From Sophora flavescens (taxonomy: Eukaryota; Streptophyta; Magnoliopsida; Fabales; Fabaceae), in assembly GCA_030762895.1 (NCBI GenBank), contig CM061068.1:75665228-75729227 (forward strand): 64,000 nt of DNA. The letters run 5' to 3'. Shown here piece after piece: positions 23,683-36,756 of the stretch. The position numbers and the translations under genes were made by a program. The notes below the pieces were generated by a model. It made no database searches. It worked only from the letters and a program-made list of their open reading frames with translations, and had not been told where the DNA came from. Position 1 is the stretch's first letter. The number at the start of each line of letters is the position of its first letter.

Positions 23683-24626
23683 CAATGGGTACACCGCAAG
23701 TCATGCAGAGGGATGTGAATGATCTAGATGGGAATTGTCCCTCATACATAACAGGAGTAATATCTGTGGGGCCCTTAATAGAGTGAGACTGTAAAATGCA
23801 TGGTCGTGCTGAAATAAGTCGATATGAGATATTTACCTCATTTAATGTTAAGTCTACTCGGGTATCAAATGACGTAATATTGAACTATACAACGGTGACA
23901 CATTCTATGCCTTGTGATCCATATAGATATAAGGACAAAGGGATAATAATGATAATAATACACATTAACATTGGTCACGGAAATGTTACGTCAAATCACC
24001 AACTTTCTCATTACTTGGGTAGCAATGATGTGTTGCTAGACACCGCTCATTGTTTATAATACTAAATATGATTTAATATTATTGCCAACGTTATGAGAAC
24101 CTATAGGCTAGGGTCACACACTTAGAGTAGAGTAATCAGAGCTAAAAGAAATTGGGTTAGACCCAAATTTCTAATGGACCACGCTCATGACAGATGAGCC
24201 CAGAAGGGCCAGGTTAAACCCTTTTCCATGCAAGGGGCACCATCTATAAGTGATAGTAAAACAGTAATGAGTCGTCACACCATTTTGCTCTGACCGCACT
24301 CAGTACATTGTTTGGGTGTGAAAAGAAATATAGCACCGCGTCTTCTCTCGCACCTAGCAGTGCTTAGAGGCGCCGTTCTGATTGAACACGTGAGCGTCTC
24401 CACTCGCACAGCGTCGTTCTGATTGAACGCGTGAGACATGTTTATCTGTTCACGTGGACTACGTAGAGGTATTGTTGGTTCGTGTAGTGCTCGTGATTTG
24501 AAGCGACTCAAATCAAAGGTCTGTGCTTCAAGAGGTAAATTTTCGAAACATGAACCATGACCATTCACAAGGATTATTGGTTGGAATTATTCCGATGTGC
24601 TTGTTTGATGCACAAATTCCCAACAA
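23683..24626 (+). repeat. Copia 5' LTR, second part
   Basis: Resumes at CAATGGGTACACCGCAAGTC, matching the 3' LTR at about 31044, and ends at CCCAACA. It carries a short internal duplication absent from the 3' LTR: GTTCTGATTGAAC followed by CGTGAG occurs twice, near 24375 and 24415. Confidence 0.9.
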
Positions 24627-24627
24627 T

Positions 24628-24638
24628 GGTATCAGAGA
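24628..24638 (+). promoter_or_regulatory. Primer binding site, tRNA-iMet type
   Basis: TGGTATCAGAG starts one base after the 5' LTR, complementary to the 3' end of initiator methionyl-tRNA, the usual copia primer. Confidence 0.9.
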
Positions 24639-25554
24639 CGCTTACAAAATCATGGTTTTGTTTGTATGGTTTACCTGTTATATGTGATAACATGCTTATA
24701 TGCGAATTTATTTTCTGAAAATCATTTTCAAAATTTGTATGCTCTGTTTTTGGAAAACATGATTATGCATTTTCGTTTTCGTATGTATATGATATATATG
24801 CATCACATTGAGGTTCTTGGTATATATGTGATATATACATTGGTTATGGAATCGTTGTATCATATGTGATATATACATGATTGGTTTCAGTTTTATGGCG
24901 ACGTTAAAGTTCAATGAGACATGAAGAGTTCATGTTCTCACGGCCATGAAGGTCCAAGTGTTGGTACCCGAAGCCAGTGGAACCCCCGTGCTACCTTGTG
25001 TAGTGTGATAATTAAGTGCGGCATTCAAACGAAATTAATGATAATAAAATGGTTTTATTATTATGATTTCAAAAATCAAATATATTTGGATATTTTGTGT
25101 CATCCTTTTAATGAGAATATTAATAATAATAATTTTTTATTAATATGTGTTTAATTACACTTTCGAAATTCAATTTTGAAGATTTTGAAATCTCAATTAA
25201 TTACAACATTAATAGTAATTAAGTGTATTATTAATGGGTGTTTTATCATGATTTCAAAATTCAAATTTGTTTTGGAGATTTTGATATCTCTTAATTGATA
25301 ACAGCATTAATAGTAATAAGTGTGTATTATTATTTTGTCTGTTATGATTCAAAATTTAATTTTGAAATATTTTATATCACCAATTAATAACAACATCAAT
25401 TATAATAAATATGATTTAATATATATGATATGGTTTCAAAATTTTGATTTTGAAATCCTTAATTAATAACAACATCAATTATAATAAATGTGATTTATTA
25501 TATATATGTTATGTTTTTAAAATTCAGATTTTGAAATCTCTAATTAATAACAAA

Positions 25555-25618
<64 letters not shown>

Positions 25619-26558
25619 GTGTATTATTATTGGTTATTATTTATTTGGTGATGTATGGTGAATGGTTATGGCCTTAGTCCTTTTATCTTTTGGTTTATAT
25701 TTTGAAATACGGCCTGCGTGTCGTGTCTTTCTCTTATATTGCATTTGTACATTCTCTTCTCACCTCACTCCCCTCGTATGTAAAACAAGGTTTCTGATTT
25801 ATTTGTAATGTAATGATGGAGACAAGAAGGCGATGTCATAAAAGGACTTGGTGGGAGATCATGCTTGGAGAAGCTTGGACGCTCCTAGGATTTAGTTAAG
25901 ATTCTCTTATTGGCTTGGAATAATCAATGCGTTAGGGAGCCATAACCATATCACATTTGTTTGCTTTTGATATATGTATGAGATGCATGTATGTGTGTAT
26001 GGCATTTTAAAGAGTTTAACCAATGGTGAGATCACTTTAATTAAAAAAATCCCTTAAAGGGAAATATTGAGTTTAAAAGCCTTCCAATGCATAGCACTCG
26101 TCAAGACTAATATCTAATGAGTGTAGGTCCGCCAAAGAGGAGTGCATTTTTCTATACTAGCACGACGCGATGGGACAATTGTAATGTATAATTGCTATCT
26201 ATTGGGTCTAACTTAACTAAGTCATATTCAATAGGGTTGAAAGACTTAAAGGCATTGAGTTGAGCTTTAGTTCATGAGATGGGTTAGAATAAGAGTTATT
26301 CACCCAACTATCCAAGAGTTGCATGAGATGTAATTGGAAAGTGTTTCCTACCTAAATAACCAAACTTTAAGTGATCGGCCTAAGCTGACTTGAAGCTAGG
26401 TGAAATATGGATCTTGGCCTACTAGAAAATCTTCCAACGAGATTTTCCGAATCAATGTTGAGGGTCATTGGTTTGAGTAAAATAGTGGGAGGAATATTTA
26501 ATTAAAGACCTAATTAAATATGTTTATGGCATGATACTTATATTTTGCATATTTCTTT
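24639..26558. other. Copia leader with diverged repeats and a microsatellite
   Basis: Non-coding. Between 25050 and 25560 a segment with TTTTGAAAT, CTAATTAATAACAACAT and TATAATAAATGTGATTTA recurs about five times at roughly 80-140 bp spacing. A pure (AAT)n run of about 60 bases lies at 25557-25618; an apparent poly-Asn frame there is its artefact. Confidence 0.7.
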
Positions 26559-26570
26559 ATGTACATTATC

Positions 26571-27227
26571 ATGACATCAAACACATCAAGTAACTTGTCA
26601 TTGCGATCTGTCCTTGAGAAGGACAAACTATCCGGAACAAACTTTCTGGACTGGTACAGAAACTTGAGGATTGTCCTCAAGCAAGAGAAAAAGTTTTATG
26701 TTCTTGAAGAGGCTATGTTAGAAGTGCCACCAAATGCACGCAAGGCTGACAAGGATGCTTATAAGAAGCATTAGGATGATTCCTTGGATGTCGCCTGTCT
26801 TATGCTTGCTACCATGAACTCCGAGCTTCAGAAGCAACATGAGAACATGGAGGCGTTTGATATGATCGAACACCTCAAGCTGCTATACCAAGAGCAAGCA
26901 AAGCATGAGCGGTACGAAGTTCTCAGAGCTCTTTTCCAAAGTAAGCTGGCAGAAGGAAGCCCAATGGGTCCTCATGTGCTTCAAATGATTGGGTACATTG
27001 AGAATCTCGAGAGGTTGGGTTATGCTTTGGGCCAAGAGTTGGCCACTGACTTGATCCTGCAATCGTTGCCGGAGAGTTACAATCAATTTGTCATGAACTT
27101 CAATATGAATGATCTTAACAAATCACTGCCAGAGTTGTTGGGCATGTTAAGAACTGCTGAGACCAACATCAATAAGGGAAAAGGGAAGGCCATTATGATG
27201 GTCCAACCTGGAAAAGGCAAGAAGTAG
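26571..27227 (+). pseudogene. Copia gag, interrupted by stop
   Basis: The frame opens MTSNTSSNLSLRSVLEKD and continues with LSGTNFLDWYRNLRIVLKQE, the typical copia gag start. A TAG at 26772 interrupts it. The same frame then continues with DVACLMLATM and YEVLRALFQ, and later LILQSLPESYNQFVMNFNM and ELLGMLRTAE, up to TAG 27225. The zinc knuckle (CFHYGKTGHWKRNC) follows in the same frame at about 27340. The two nonsense changes without a frameshift show that this was an intact polyprotein before decay. Confidence 0.85.
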
Positions 27228-27305
27228 CCTTGGAAGCCCAAAAGGCCTATGAACAAGCAGAAGGGCAAGGGCAAGGACCACAAGTTCTAACCCAGCACTT
27301 CTGGC

Positions 27306-30300
27306 TTGAAGCCTGTTGGCGGAGTGGCTAAGGAGGGCACGTGCTTCCATTATGGTAAGACCGGACACTGGAAAAGGAACTGCCCAAAATACCTGGAAGA
27401 TTGCAAGAAGAATGGAAGTTGGACTTCCAACTCAGGTATGCTTGTAATAGAAGTCAATTTATCTACTTCTGCATCATGCGTATTAGATACTGGATGTGGT
27501 TCTCACATTTGTACAAATGTGCAAGAGCAAAAAAGGAGTAGACCATTGGCGAAAGGTGAAGTCGATCTACGAGTTGGCAATGGAGCAAAAGTTGATACTT
27601 TAGCTGTAGGAACTTATGTATTGACTTTGCCCACTGGGCTTATCACTCAGTTGGAGAACTGTTATTTTGTACCTGCAATTAGCAGGAATATCATTTTTGT
27701 TTCTTGTTTGGACAAGATTGGTTTTTATTTTATAATAAAGAACAAATGTTGTTCTATTTATTTGGATGATATTTTCTATGCTAGTGCACATTTGAGTAAT
27801 GGACTTTATGTCCTTGATCTCGAGATGCCCATCTATAACATTGATACTAAGAGGTTCAAACCAAGTCAGGTGAACCCAACTTATCTTTGGCATTGTCGTT
27901 TGGGCCATATAAATGAGAAACACATTTCTAAATCCCATAAGGATGGATTCTTGGACTCATTTGATTATGAATCATATGAGACATGTGAGTCTTGTTTATT
28001 GGGAAAGATGACAAAGACCCCATTCACAGGAAAAGGTGAAAGGGCTAGTGATCTTTTGGGCCTCATACATAGGTGTATGCGAACCACTAAACACAACTCT
28101 TTGGAGGAGGTTTTCAGTACTTCATTACATTTACTAATGATTTCAGTAGATATGGATTTGTGTATCTTATGAAACACAAATCAGAATATTTTGAAAAGTT
28201 CAAGGAATTCAAAAGTGAAGTAGAAAACCAACTAGGTAAGAATATTAAAATCCTTCTATCAGATCGAGGCGGTGAATATTTAAGCCTAGAATTTGATGGT
28301 CATCTGAGAGAGTGTGGGATTTTATCTCAACTCACTCCACCAGGGACACCACAATGGAATGGTGTTTCTGAAAGGAGGAACCAGACTTTATTGGATATGG
28401 TTCGATCTATTATGAGTCATGCAAATCTTCCAAACTCCTTCTGGGGACAACAGCAGCTTACACTTAACCGTGTTCCATCCAAGACAGTAGAAAAGACACC
28501 ATATGAGATATGGACCGGTAAGAGGCCCAGTGTGTCTTTTATGAAGATTTGGGGTTGTGAAGCATATGTAAAACATCAGGTTTCTACAAAGCTTGATCAC
28601 AAATCCTATAAGTGCTTCTTTGTGGGGTATCCTAAGGAAACCAAGGGATACTATTTCTACAATCCTTCCGAAGGCAAAGTGTTTGTCGCGCGAACTGGTG
28701 TATTCTTAGAAAAGGAGTTTATCTCCAAATGAACCAGTAGGAGGAATATAGACCTTGGATAAATTCAAGTGTAAAATAGTAGCGACATACCTATTGAGGA
28801 ACAAGAGCAGCCTTCGCAAGATGTTGAGGAAGAACACTGCTCAAGTAACACAAGACCAGCGTAGGTCTAGCATGATACGTCACCAACCTAAGAGATATGG
28901 ATTTCTCATGACTCAACAAGGTGATGTACTACTCATAAATCAAGATGAGCCTGTGACTTACCAGAAAGCCATTACTGGCCCGAAAATCGAGAAATGTGAG
29001 ATCTGAGATGGACTCCATGTACACTAACCAGGTATGGACCTTGGTAGATCCACCTGAAGGGGTAAAACCCATAGGGTGCAAGTGGGTTTTCAAAAAGAAA
29101 ACTGACATGGATGGTAAAGTCCATACCCATCAGGCACGATTGGTCTTGAAGGGTTTCAAGCAAATTCATGCTGTAGACTATGATGAGACCTTTTCGCTTT
29201 GTTGCACTGCTTAAGTCTGTCCGGATCTTGCTTGCTATCGCTGCATACCATGATTATGAGATATGGCAGATGGATTTCAAGACTGTTTTCCTTAATGGAA
29301 ATCTCCTTGAGGATGTGTATATGACACAACCTGAGGGCTTTGACACTTCAGAGGATGCCAGCAAGGTATGCAAGTTGCAGCGTTCAATCTATGGATTGAA
29401 GCAAGCTTCCAGACGCTGGAATCTTCGTTTTGATAATGTTATAAGAAAGTTTGGGTTCATCAAAAATGAAGATGAGCCTTGTGTTTACAAGAAGGTTAGT
29501 GAGAGCATAGTTGTCTTTCTGGTATTGTACGTGGATGACATACTACTTATCGAAAACGACATCCCTACCTAGCAACAAGTAAAGACTTGGTTAGGGAATT
29601 GCTTTTCTATGAAAGATTTGGGTGAAGCTACCTATGTATTGGGAATCAGGATCTATAGAGATAGGTCACTGAGATTGCTTGGCCTGAGTCGGAGTACATA
29701 TATAGACAAAGTATTAAGACGCTTTAATACTCTTGCCTATATCACATGGTATATGCCTGTCAAAGGCACGATCCCCTTCCACTCAAGAAGAAAGGGATCG
29801 TATGAGTAAGATTCCATATGCATCCGCAATTAGGTCTATCATGTATGCCATGCTGTGTACTCGACCAGATGTCTCGTATGCTTTGAGCATAACGAGCAGG
29901 TACCAGTCTGATCCAGGTGAAAGTCACTGGGCTGCTGTCAAGAACATCCTCAAGTACTTGAGAAGGACTAAGGATTCGTTGTTGATATATGGAGGTAAGG
30001 AAGAGCTCACTGTAATTGGTTACACCGATGCTAGCTTTCAAACTGATAAAGATGATTCCAGATCGCAATTTGGTTATGTGTTTTGCTTGAATGGTGGCGC
30101 TGTGAGCTGGAAGAGTTCAAAGCAGGAGACGGTCACTGATTCTACTACAGAGGCCGAGTATATTGCTTCTTCCAATGCAGCAAAGGTGGTTGTTTGGATC
30201 AGGAAGTTCATTACTGAGCTTGGTACAGTTCCTAGCATTGTGGACCCCATTGATCTTTACTGTGACAACAATGGGGCCATTGCACAGGCTAAGGAACCTA

Positions 30301-30371
30301 GATATCGCCAGCGATCCAAACATATACGTAGGCATTTCCATCTCATTCAAGAGATAATCAATAGAGGATAG
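27306..30371 (+). pseudogene. Copia pol: protease, integrase, RT and RNase H, several frameshifts
   Basis: In order: zinc knuckle; protease with VLDTGCGSHICTN (27482-27520); integrase zinc-binding WHCRLGHINEKHI and CESCLLGK; a frameshift near 28120; integrase core with LLSDRGGEYLS and PPGTPQWNGVSERRN; a damaged linker (28730-28990); reverse transcriptase with WVFKKKTDMDGK, IWQMDFKTVFLNG, YGLKQASRRW and catalytic YVDD (29529-29540); RNase H with YTDASF, TEAEYIA and DLYCDNNGAI. Frame changes near 28120, 28735, 29185, 29570 and 29800 and in-frame stops make it non-functional. The active-site residues that can be seen are kept, so decay followed rather than preceded mobility. Confidence 0.9.
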
Positions 30372-30500
30372 ATGTGAAGATATGCAGAGTACCAACATTT
30401 GACAACGTTGCTGACCCGCTTACGAAACCACTTGCTCGGCATAAGCATGATGGTCACACTAGATCATCGGGTGTTAGGTTTATGCCTGATTGGCTCTAGT

Positions 30501-30513
30501 GCTAGTGGGAGAT
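30501..30513 (+). promoter_or_regulatory. Copia polypurine tract
   Basis: GCTAGTGGGAGAT lies directly before the 3' LTR start TGTTGG, the standard copia arrangement. Confidence 0.8.
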
Positions 30514-31931
30514 TGTTGGTGTAAGCCCTAGAGGCCAATGTTTTTCCTTTGGACTTACATTTTGTATCTTGCTATTATTTATTATATGAGGCATTTCAGT
30601 TTATTATGTTGTTTGTTTAAACGTAATAAAGTCCTTAGAATAGGAAGTTCTATTTAATAGAATATCAAGTATACGACTTGATAGTGAGATGCTATTAATC
30701 AAGAGAGCTTTATTCTTAAATATCCATAGTCAAGTATTATTATTAATAAGGAAAATAATAATACATCAAGACTATTATGTGTGTGGACTGATGACCATTT
30801 CTCTCGGGTCATGGATATGAGATATCAATTCACACATATAGGTACACATTAGAGTAATGATGTACTGGATTGACCCACCGTGAGAACACTACATGGAACG
30901 TTATGTAAGTGTCATAAGTAGTTCTCACAGTGACAATGTTGTATGCAATCCCTCGACCTGAAACCACTACAATCCCTACATGAGGAGTTGTGTGCTTTAA
31001 TACCATCAAACGTTATCTGTAACAAGATGACTATAAAGTCGGTCAATAGGTACACCGCAAGTCATGCGGAGGGATGTGAGTAATCTAGATGGAAATTGTC
31101 CCTCATACATAATAGGAGTAATATCTGTGGGGACCTTGATAGAGTGAGACTGTAAAATACATGGCCATGCTGAAATGAGTCGATATGAGATATTGACCTC
31201 ATTTAATGTTAAGTCTACTCGGGTATCAAATGACGTAATATTTAACTATACAAGGGTGACATATTCTATGCCTTGTGTTCAATATAGATATAAGGACACA
31301 GGGATAATAATACACATTAACATTGGTCACGAAAAGGTTACGTCAAATCACTAACTTTCTCATTACTTGGGTAGCAATGATGTGTTGCTAGACACCTCTC
31401 AATGTTTATAATATTAAATATGATTTAATATTATTGCCAACGTTATAAGAACCTATAGGGTCACACACTTAGAGCAGATTAATCAAAGCTAAAAGAAATT
31501 GGGTTAGACCCAAATTTCTATTGGGCCACACTCATGACAGATGAGCCCAAAAGGGCCAGGTTAAACCATTTTCCATTCAAGGGGCACCACCTATAAGTGG
31601 TAGTAAAACAGTATTGAGCCGTCATGCCATTTTGCTCTGACCGCACTCAGTACACTGTTTGCGTGTGAAAAGAAATATACCACCGCGTCTCCTCTCACAC
31701 CTAGCAGTGCTTAGAGGCGTCGTTCTGATTGAATACGTGAGACGTATTTATCTGTTCGTGTGGAATACGTAGAGGCTTTGTTGGTTCGTGCAGTGCTCGT
31801 GATTTGCAGCGACTCAAATCAAAGGTCTGTGCTTTAAGAGGTAAATTTTCGAAACATGAACCATGACCATTCGTAAGGATTATTGGTGGGAATTATTCCG
31901 CTGTGCTTGTTTGATGCACAAATTCCCAACA
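30514..31931 (+). repeat. Copia 3' LTR (1418 bp)
   Basis: Begins TGTTGGTGTAAGCC and ends AATTCCCAACA. It is uninterrupted and serves as the reference that shows how the 5' LTR was split. Confidence 0.95.
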
Positions 31932-32130
31932 ATATGGATGTGAATCTGGTGGCTGATTATGGTAATTACAAGAAAAGGGAAATTGTCATAATCTGGATCT
32001 TTCAAATTTGTGCCTAACTCCCGCAGGAACCCATAAGGGATAAAAATGGTGAATCTTAAAAGAAGAATCACATGGGTCAAGTCGTTGTCAAAGACAAAGT
32101 TTCAAGACATTTTAGGCTATATCAAACTCG

Positions 32131-32169
<39 letters not shown>

Positions 32170-32189
32170 GAAAAAATAATCTTTCCTTC
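31932..32189. other. Spacer with (TA)n microsatellite
   Basis: Right flank of the copia element. A (TA)n run of about 30 bases lies at 32135-32165. Nothing coding is recognised. Confidence 0.6.
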
Positions 32190-32271
32190 ATGTGAGAGTA
32201 TCTGTTTCTTCTCTCCGCTGTGAGAGGCTGCTGCTTTTAGGGTTTCTCTTGCTTCTCGTTTTTTCACTATC

Positions 32272-33100
32272 ATGGAGGGCACTTTCAACCGTATATGTCA
32301 TCTAAGGATGAATAAGAAGGTGTCACATTCCCAGAAGAGGGTGATCAAGAAATAAATGTCGATCCTATTTCTGCATTGTTGGGCATTTCTTGGCTGATAA
32401 ACCCATAAGAACCCACATCATGAAGGATGGCCTAGCATGTATATGAAGGCCGGGAATGGGAGTGGCTATTAAAGAACTCAACCCTGGCCTTTTCTTGTTC
32501 CAATTTTTCCAAAAGATTGACATAATGTGCATTCTGAAGGGAGGCCCATGGTCTTTTGATAACCATCTCCTCATCATGGAACGCTTAAAACCAGGTGACA
32601 TCCCTCAGAAAATCCTTCTCTTCTATGTCCCTGTTTGGGTCCAAATCCACGACTTGTCGGCAAGGCTTATGTGACTCACATAGGGCAACACCTTGGTAAC
32701 TTCATAGGTGAGTTTGACGAATATTATCAGAATAACAACTCTTTTAACTGGAAATCTTACATGAGAATTAAAAGAAAGGAAACCCCTAAAGAAAGGAAAG
32801 AAGATCAAGAAGTCGGGATCTGATTGGAAAATTTGCGAGGTTCAAATATGAAGGTATTGGTAACTTTTGTTTTCTCTGTGGAATTTTGGGACATGTTGAG
32901 CAATTATGCGAGCAGCTCCCTGCCCTAGAAGATGATACTGGGGAGAGCGCCTGGGGTCCGGAGATCGGATTGAGCCAAGGAGAGCGACAGGCCTAACTGG
33001 AGGAAGGTGCGGCCTTCACAGACCAACCCCACGACTAGAATCACGGCACTCAATCCCCCCCCAATTCAAATTTGAATTACCCTCATATATAATAGCGGTG
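32272..33100 (+). pseudogene. LINE ORF1 remnant (DUF4283, zinc knuckle)
   Basis: An ATG at 32272 (MEGTFNRICHLRMNKK) soon meets stops. The DUF4283 RNA-binding region is recognisable from 32455: MGVAIKELNPGLFLFQFF, ILKGGPWSFDNHLLIMERL and ILLFYVPVWVQIHDL. It continues in another frame with THIGQHLGNFIGEFDEYYQ. A CCHC knuckle CFLCGILGHVEQLC lies at 32868-32909. The protein would coat LINE RNA. At least two frameshifts are needed to follow the family pattern. Confidence 0.8.
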
Positions 33101-33429
33101 TTGCGGATATCTCACATGAAGCATCAGATTTTTTTCAATTATCAATTACCCACAAAGAAGTTGTTTTGGTAAATCAGCATGATGAAAAAAGATGAAGATT
33201 CGAAGGCCCAATCTTCAGATAGTATGACCCCCACTCCTAAAACTATTATTCAGTCTTCTCCAACAAAGATCCAAGCCCACTCTTGCATGGCAACCACTAC
33301 CACAAGCTCAGAACATGAAGTCTCAGATAACACCTCCAAGCTTCTATCCAACTCCAAGCATTTTTTATTGGCAGACCTAGGTTCCTAGGCTTGTCGAGGA
33401 CCATGAGCATCCTAAGCTAGACCTGTAGG

Positions 33430-36400
33430 GGCCTGGGCAACCCCAAAGCAGTTCTTGCTCTCAATGACCTAGCCCGTTATAAACCTTATGTAATTTTCTT
33501 TTTTGAGACTTTATTGAATGTAAATAAAATTGAAGAAATTCGAATAAAACTAGGCTTTGATTACTCTTTTGCTGTTGAAAGAAGATGTTTAGCTGTTTTG
33601 TGGCGTGCTTCTTTCCAATGCAGTATAGCCAACTATAGTCAGCATTTCATCAATATGGATATTATGGATGATAATAAAGGGCCTTGGCGTATAACAAGTT
33701 TTTACGGGATTCCTGATAGATCAAGACACAAAGAATCATGAGATATTCTTAGATCGTTGGTATCCATGACTTCTAATCCATGGTGCATTATCGGGGACTT
33801 CAACGATATTCTCTCACAAGATGAAAAAAAGAGGCCATAATGATCTTCCAAATTGGCTCATTAATGGATTCAGGGAGGTTGTTTCTGTTTGCCATATTGT
33901 TGAAATCTACTTGGAAGGATATCCTTTTACATGGTGGCGTGGTAGAGGTGAAGCCAATAGTGTCGAAGAACAGCTTGATAAGGCTATGGCAACACCTGAA
34001 TGGAGTTGTGTTCCCTGCAGCTCGCCTTCAAAACCTAGAGGCGTCTTTATCATATCACTTTTCCTACTTCTCCACCTCGAAACAAGTGAATATCGTCGTT
34101 ACACAAAGCTTTCAAGTTGAAAACAGTTGGACAATTGCTCCCATAATCAAATATTATGGCCAAAATAGAGCATTGCTCCCATAATCCCATGCGATTGCCT
34201 CTCTCAGACGCAAGAAGAATACTATAACAAGGCTCATGAACGATGATGGTTATTATGAAGAACTTTTTAAGAGTCAGGATGCCTCCTATGACCTAGTTAT
34301 TAGCACTATAAAGCCTTGTATCTCGCCAGAAGAAAATGATAAGCTCCTAAGACCCTTTACTGCCGAAGATTTTAAGGTGGCTCCCTTTGATATGCACCCC
34401 AACAACACCCTTGGCCCTGATGGGCTAAACCCTACGTTTTTTCAAAGGTTTTAGGATCTTTGTGGTAGTGACATCACGTTTGCTGGTTCCTTCCCCCTCT
34501 CTGAATTGCACCAATATTGTCCTTGTGGGTAAATGTGATAAACTAGAAAGCATGAAAGAGCTCAGATCGATCTCACTGTGTAACGTGCTATACAAAATCC
34601 TTTCAAAAGCTCTTGCCAACATGTTGAAGCCTCTTCTTGCACATTGTATTTCTTTTGAACAAGTTGCAATTCATTCATGGTCTCTCCATTCTCGATAATG
34701 TCCTTGTGACTTTTGAAGTTATTCATTATATGAAGTGCAAAAGGGGTAGTAATAACGGTGATGTAGCCTTAAAACTGGATATTAGTAAAGCTTTTGACGG
34801 AATGGATCAACGTTGCCTGGAAGCTGTGATGTCTTAAATGGGTTTCTCAGGGGACTCAAATCAACTGGATCATGCTTTGTTTCTCTATCATCTCTTACAA
34901 CGTTATTCTTATAATGAAAGCATTGGCCCTATCCTCCCTGCCAAAGGTCTTCACCAAGGTGACCCCTTGTCACCATACCTATATATTTTGTGTGTCGAGG
35001 AACTCTCTGGTCTCATTAGAAAAGCTGAGTAAAATGGTACATTGCATGTAGCTAAGATATGCAGAGGAGCCCCCACTATTAGCCACCTCTTGTTCGCAGA
35101 CAACTGCTTCCTTTTATGTAGGGTCGCGACAAGTGAAACTGAGTCGGCTAGGTCAATTCTATCTACATACGAAGAAGCCTCGGGACAACCCATTAATTTC
35201 AGAAAGTCAGAGATCTCTTTCAGCGGCAATGCCAGTCAAGCATTGAAGGACATTCTTTCCCAATCTCTCGGTGTTTCCCAAGCTATGGGGGCTGGCCGTT
35301 ACCTTGGCTTACCGTCTTTAGTGGGTAGAAACAAGAAAGCCATTTTCAATTTCCTTCAGGATAGAATCTAGAAGAAGATTCAAAACTGGGGTGCAAAAGT
35401 CCTCTCAAGAGTAGGTAAAGAGGTTTTCATCAAAGCTATTGTTCAAGCCATCCCCATCTATTGTATGAGTGTAGTCCTTCTCCCTACCTCTCTAGGTGAA
35501 GAAATAGAGCGCATGCTAAACTCTTTTTGGTGGGGTTCCAAGAGAAATAGCAGCAAAGGCATCAACTGGTCAAGATGGGATAAGCTAACAACTAGGAAAG
35601 AGAACAGAGGTCTTTGTTTCAAAAAGCTTGAAGGTTTCAACATAGCAATGCTGGGTAAGCAAGGTTGGCAACTCTTCGAATCCTAATGCTACCGTTTCTC
35701 GTGTCCTCAAAGTCAAACACTTTCCCTGAGGAGATATCTTGGATTCCAGTTTAGGGCATAATCGAAGCTTTGCTTAGCGTAGCATATGGCACTCTCAAGA
35801 ATTTTTGAAGTTGGGATACAGATAGCCCATTGGAGATGGCTCTAAAATCAGTTTCTGGACTGATCCATGGCTCAAATCTAGCGTTAACCTCAGACCCCTC
35901 ACACCTCCCCAAATGCTCTTGCATGTAAACCTCAAATTAAGTTAAGTATCCCTAGATTGCAAACAGCACAAAGGTGGAACTTAGTGATTCTACATGACAT
36001 CTTCGAGTCCCCCAGATATAAAGGCAATCACAAGCATAAGCCTCTGAGGCTCCCTTGTTGAGGATAGACGTATCTAGCACTTTACTAACAGTTGTGGTCT
36101 CTATACTGTGAACTCAGCCTATAGGCTCTTCATGGAAAAAGCGGCTTAAGAGCAACAATATCATGTGGCAAGTAATTGGCAAGAGTTGTGGAAGTTGAAT
36201 ATTCCCTGCAAGATGAAGAACTTCCTCTGGAGATCATGTTGTGATTTCCTTCCTACTCGTGCAAGGCTTAGAGATCATGGTGTCCCATGCTCATCCTATA
36301 TTGTGTTGTCTGCGCTTCCAGTATTGAGAACATTTGCCATTTGTTTCTTTCATGCCCCCATGCAGTTGGAATGAAGTAAACATGTGGTTGTGTGTTGAGC
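33430..36400 (+). pseudogene. LINE ORF2 remnant (endonuclease, reverse transcriptase, zf-RVT)
   Basis: Endonuclease pieces: TCRGLGNPKAVLALNDL (33420-33470), WRITSFYG, WCIIGDFNDILS (33782-33812) and YPFTWWRGRGE. Reverse transcriptase pieces: NNTLGPDGLNPTFFQRF, LKLDISKAFDGMDQRCLEAV, GLHQGDPLSPYLYILCVEEL, and a catalytic motif SHLLFADNC, where the normal FADD has become FADN. Further down: NFRKSEISFSGN, GAGRYLGLPSLVGRNK, IERMLNSFWWG and NRGLCFKKLEGFNIAMLGKQ. The zf-RVT region has LWKLNIPCKMKNFLWR. Loss of the second catalytic Asp and about ten stops or frameshifts show it is inactive. Confidence 0.85.
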
Positions 36401-36420
36401 ATAGAATGGAGTCCTCTAAG

Positions 36421-36755
36421 GTCTTGTTAAACTTTCGTTACTCTAACTAGGATATCATATATTTCGTGACTTATCCAAAGTCTTCATATATTTCAATTTA
36501 TTAAGTCATATGAAGCATGAGAGCCATCTATTTTTGTTTGATAAAGTTGGGTTTTGTTTGATAAAGGTAGGTCTGAACTAATACATATGTTTGTCATATC
36601 TCCAGACGTGACAAGAAATCACATGTGATTCACTATCAATATCATGCATGGATTTTTTGATTTACTTCGAGGAGTATCCCACCATCAAACTGAAACATGG
36701 ACTAATTTCCTGTTGGAGTTTGTTCAGTACTTTGATGGATGGCATCCCTCCTAAC
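36421..36755. other. Non-coding, nothing recognised
   Basis: Spacer between the LINE remnant and the SINE-like head. Confidence 0.4.
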
Positions 36756-36756
36756 T

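Larger units (their letters stand above)
11512..31931 (+). mobile_element. Ty1/copia retrotransposon, broken, hosting a nested insertion
   Basis: The 5' LTR begins TGTTGGTGTAA at 11512, is interrupted at 12041 by another retrotransposon, resumes at 23683 and ends CCCAACA at 24626. It is followed by a tRNA-iMet primer site, decayed gag and pol, a purine tract and the 3' LTR (30514-31931). Without the nested element it spans about 8.8 kb. Flanking pentamers ATATA (left) and ATATG (right) agree at 4 of 5 bases. Domain order (protease, integrase, reverse transcriptase, RNase H) is that of copia. The gag style suggests the Tork/Angela side of the superfamily, which is an inference. Confidence 0.9.
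32190..36420 (+). mobile_element. Decayed L1-type LINE
   Basis: A 5' leader (32190-32271) is followed by ORF1 (DUF4283 plus CCHC knuckle), an apurinic endonuclease, a reverse transcriptase and a zf-RVT region, in that order. The sequence loses LINE similarity near 36420 without an RNase H domain or poly-A tail, so the 3' end is missing or replaced. Many stops and frameshifts are present. Confidence 0.85.

Noticed and set aside
25444..25677. A frame with a run of asparagines
   Set aside because: It is a translation of the (AAT)n microsatellite.
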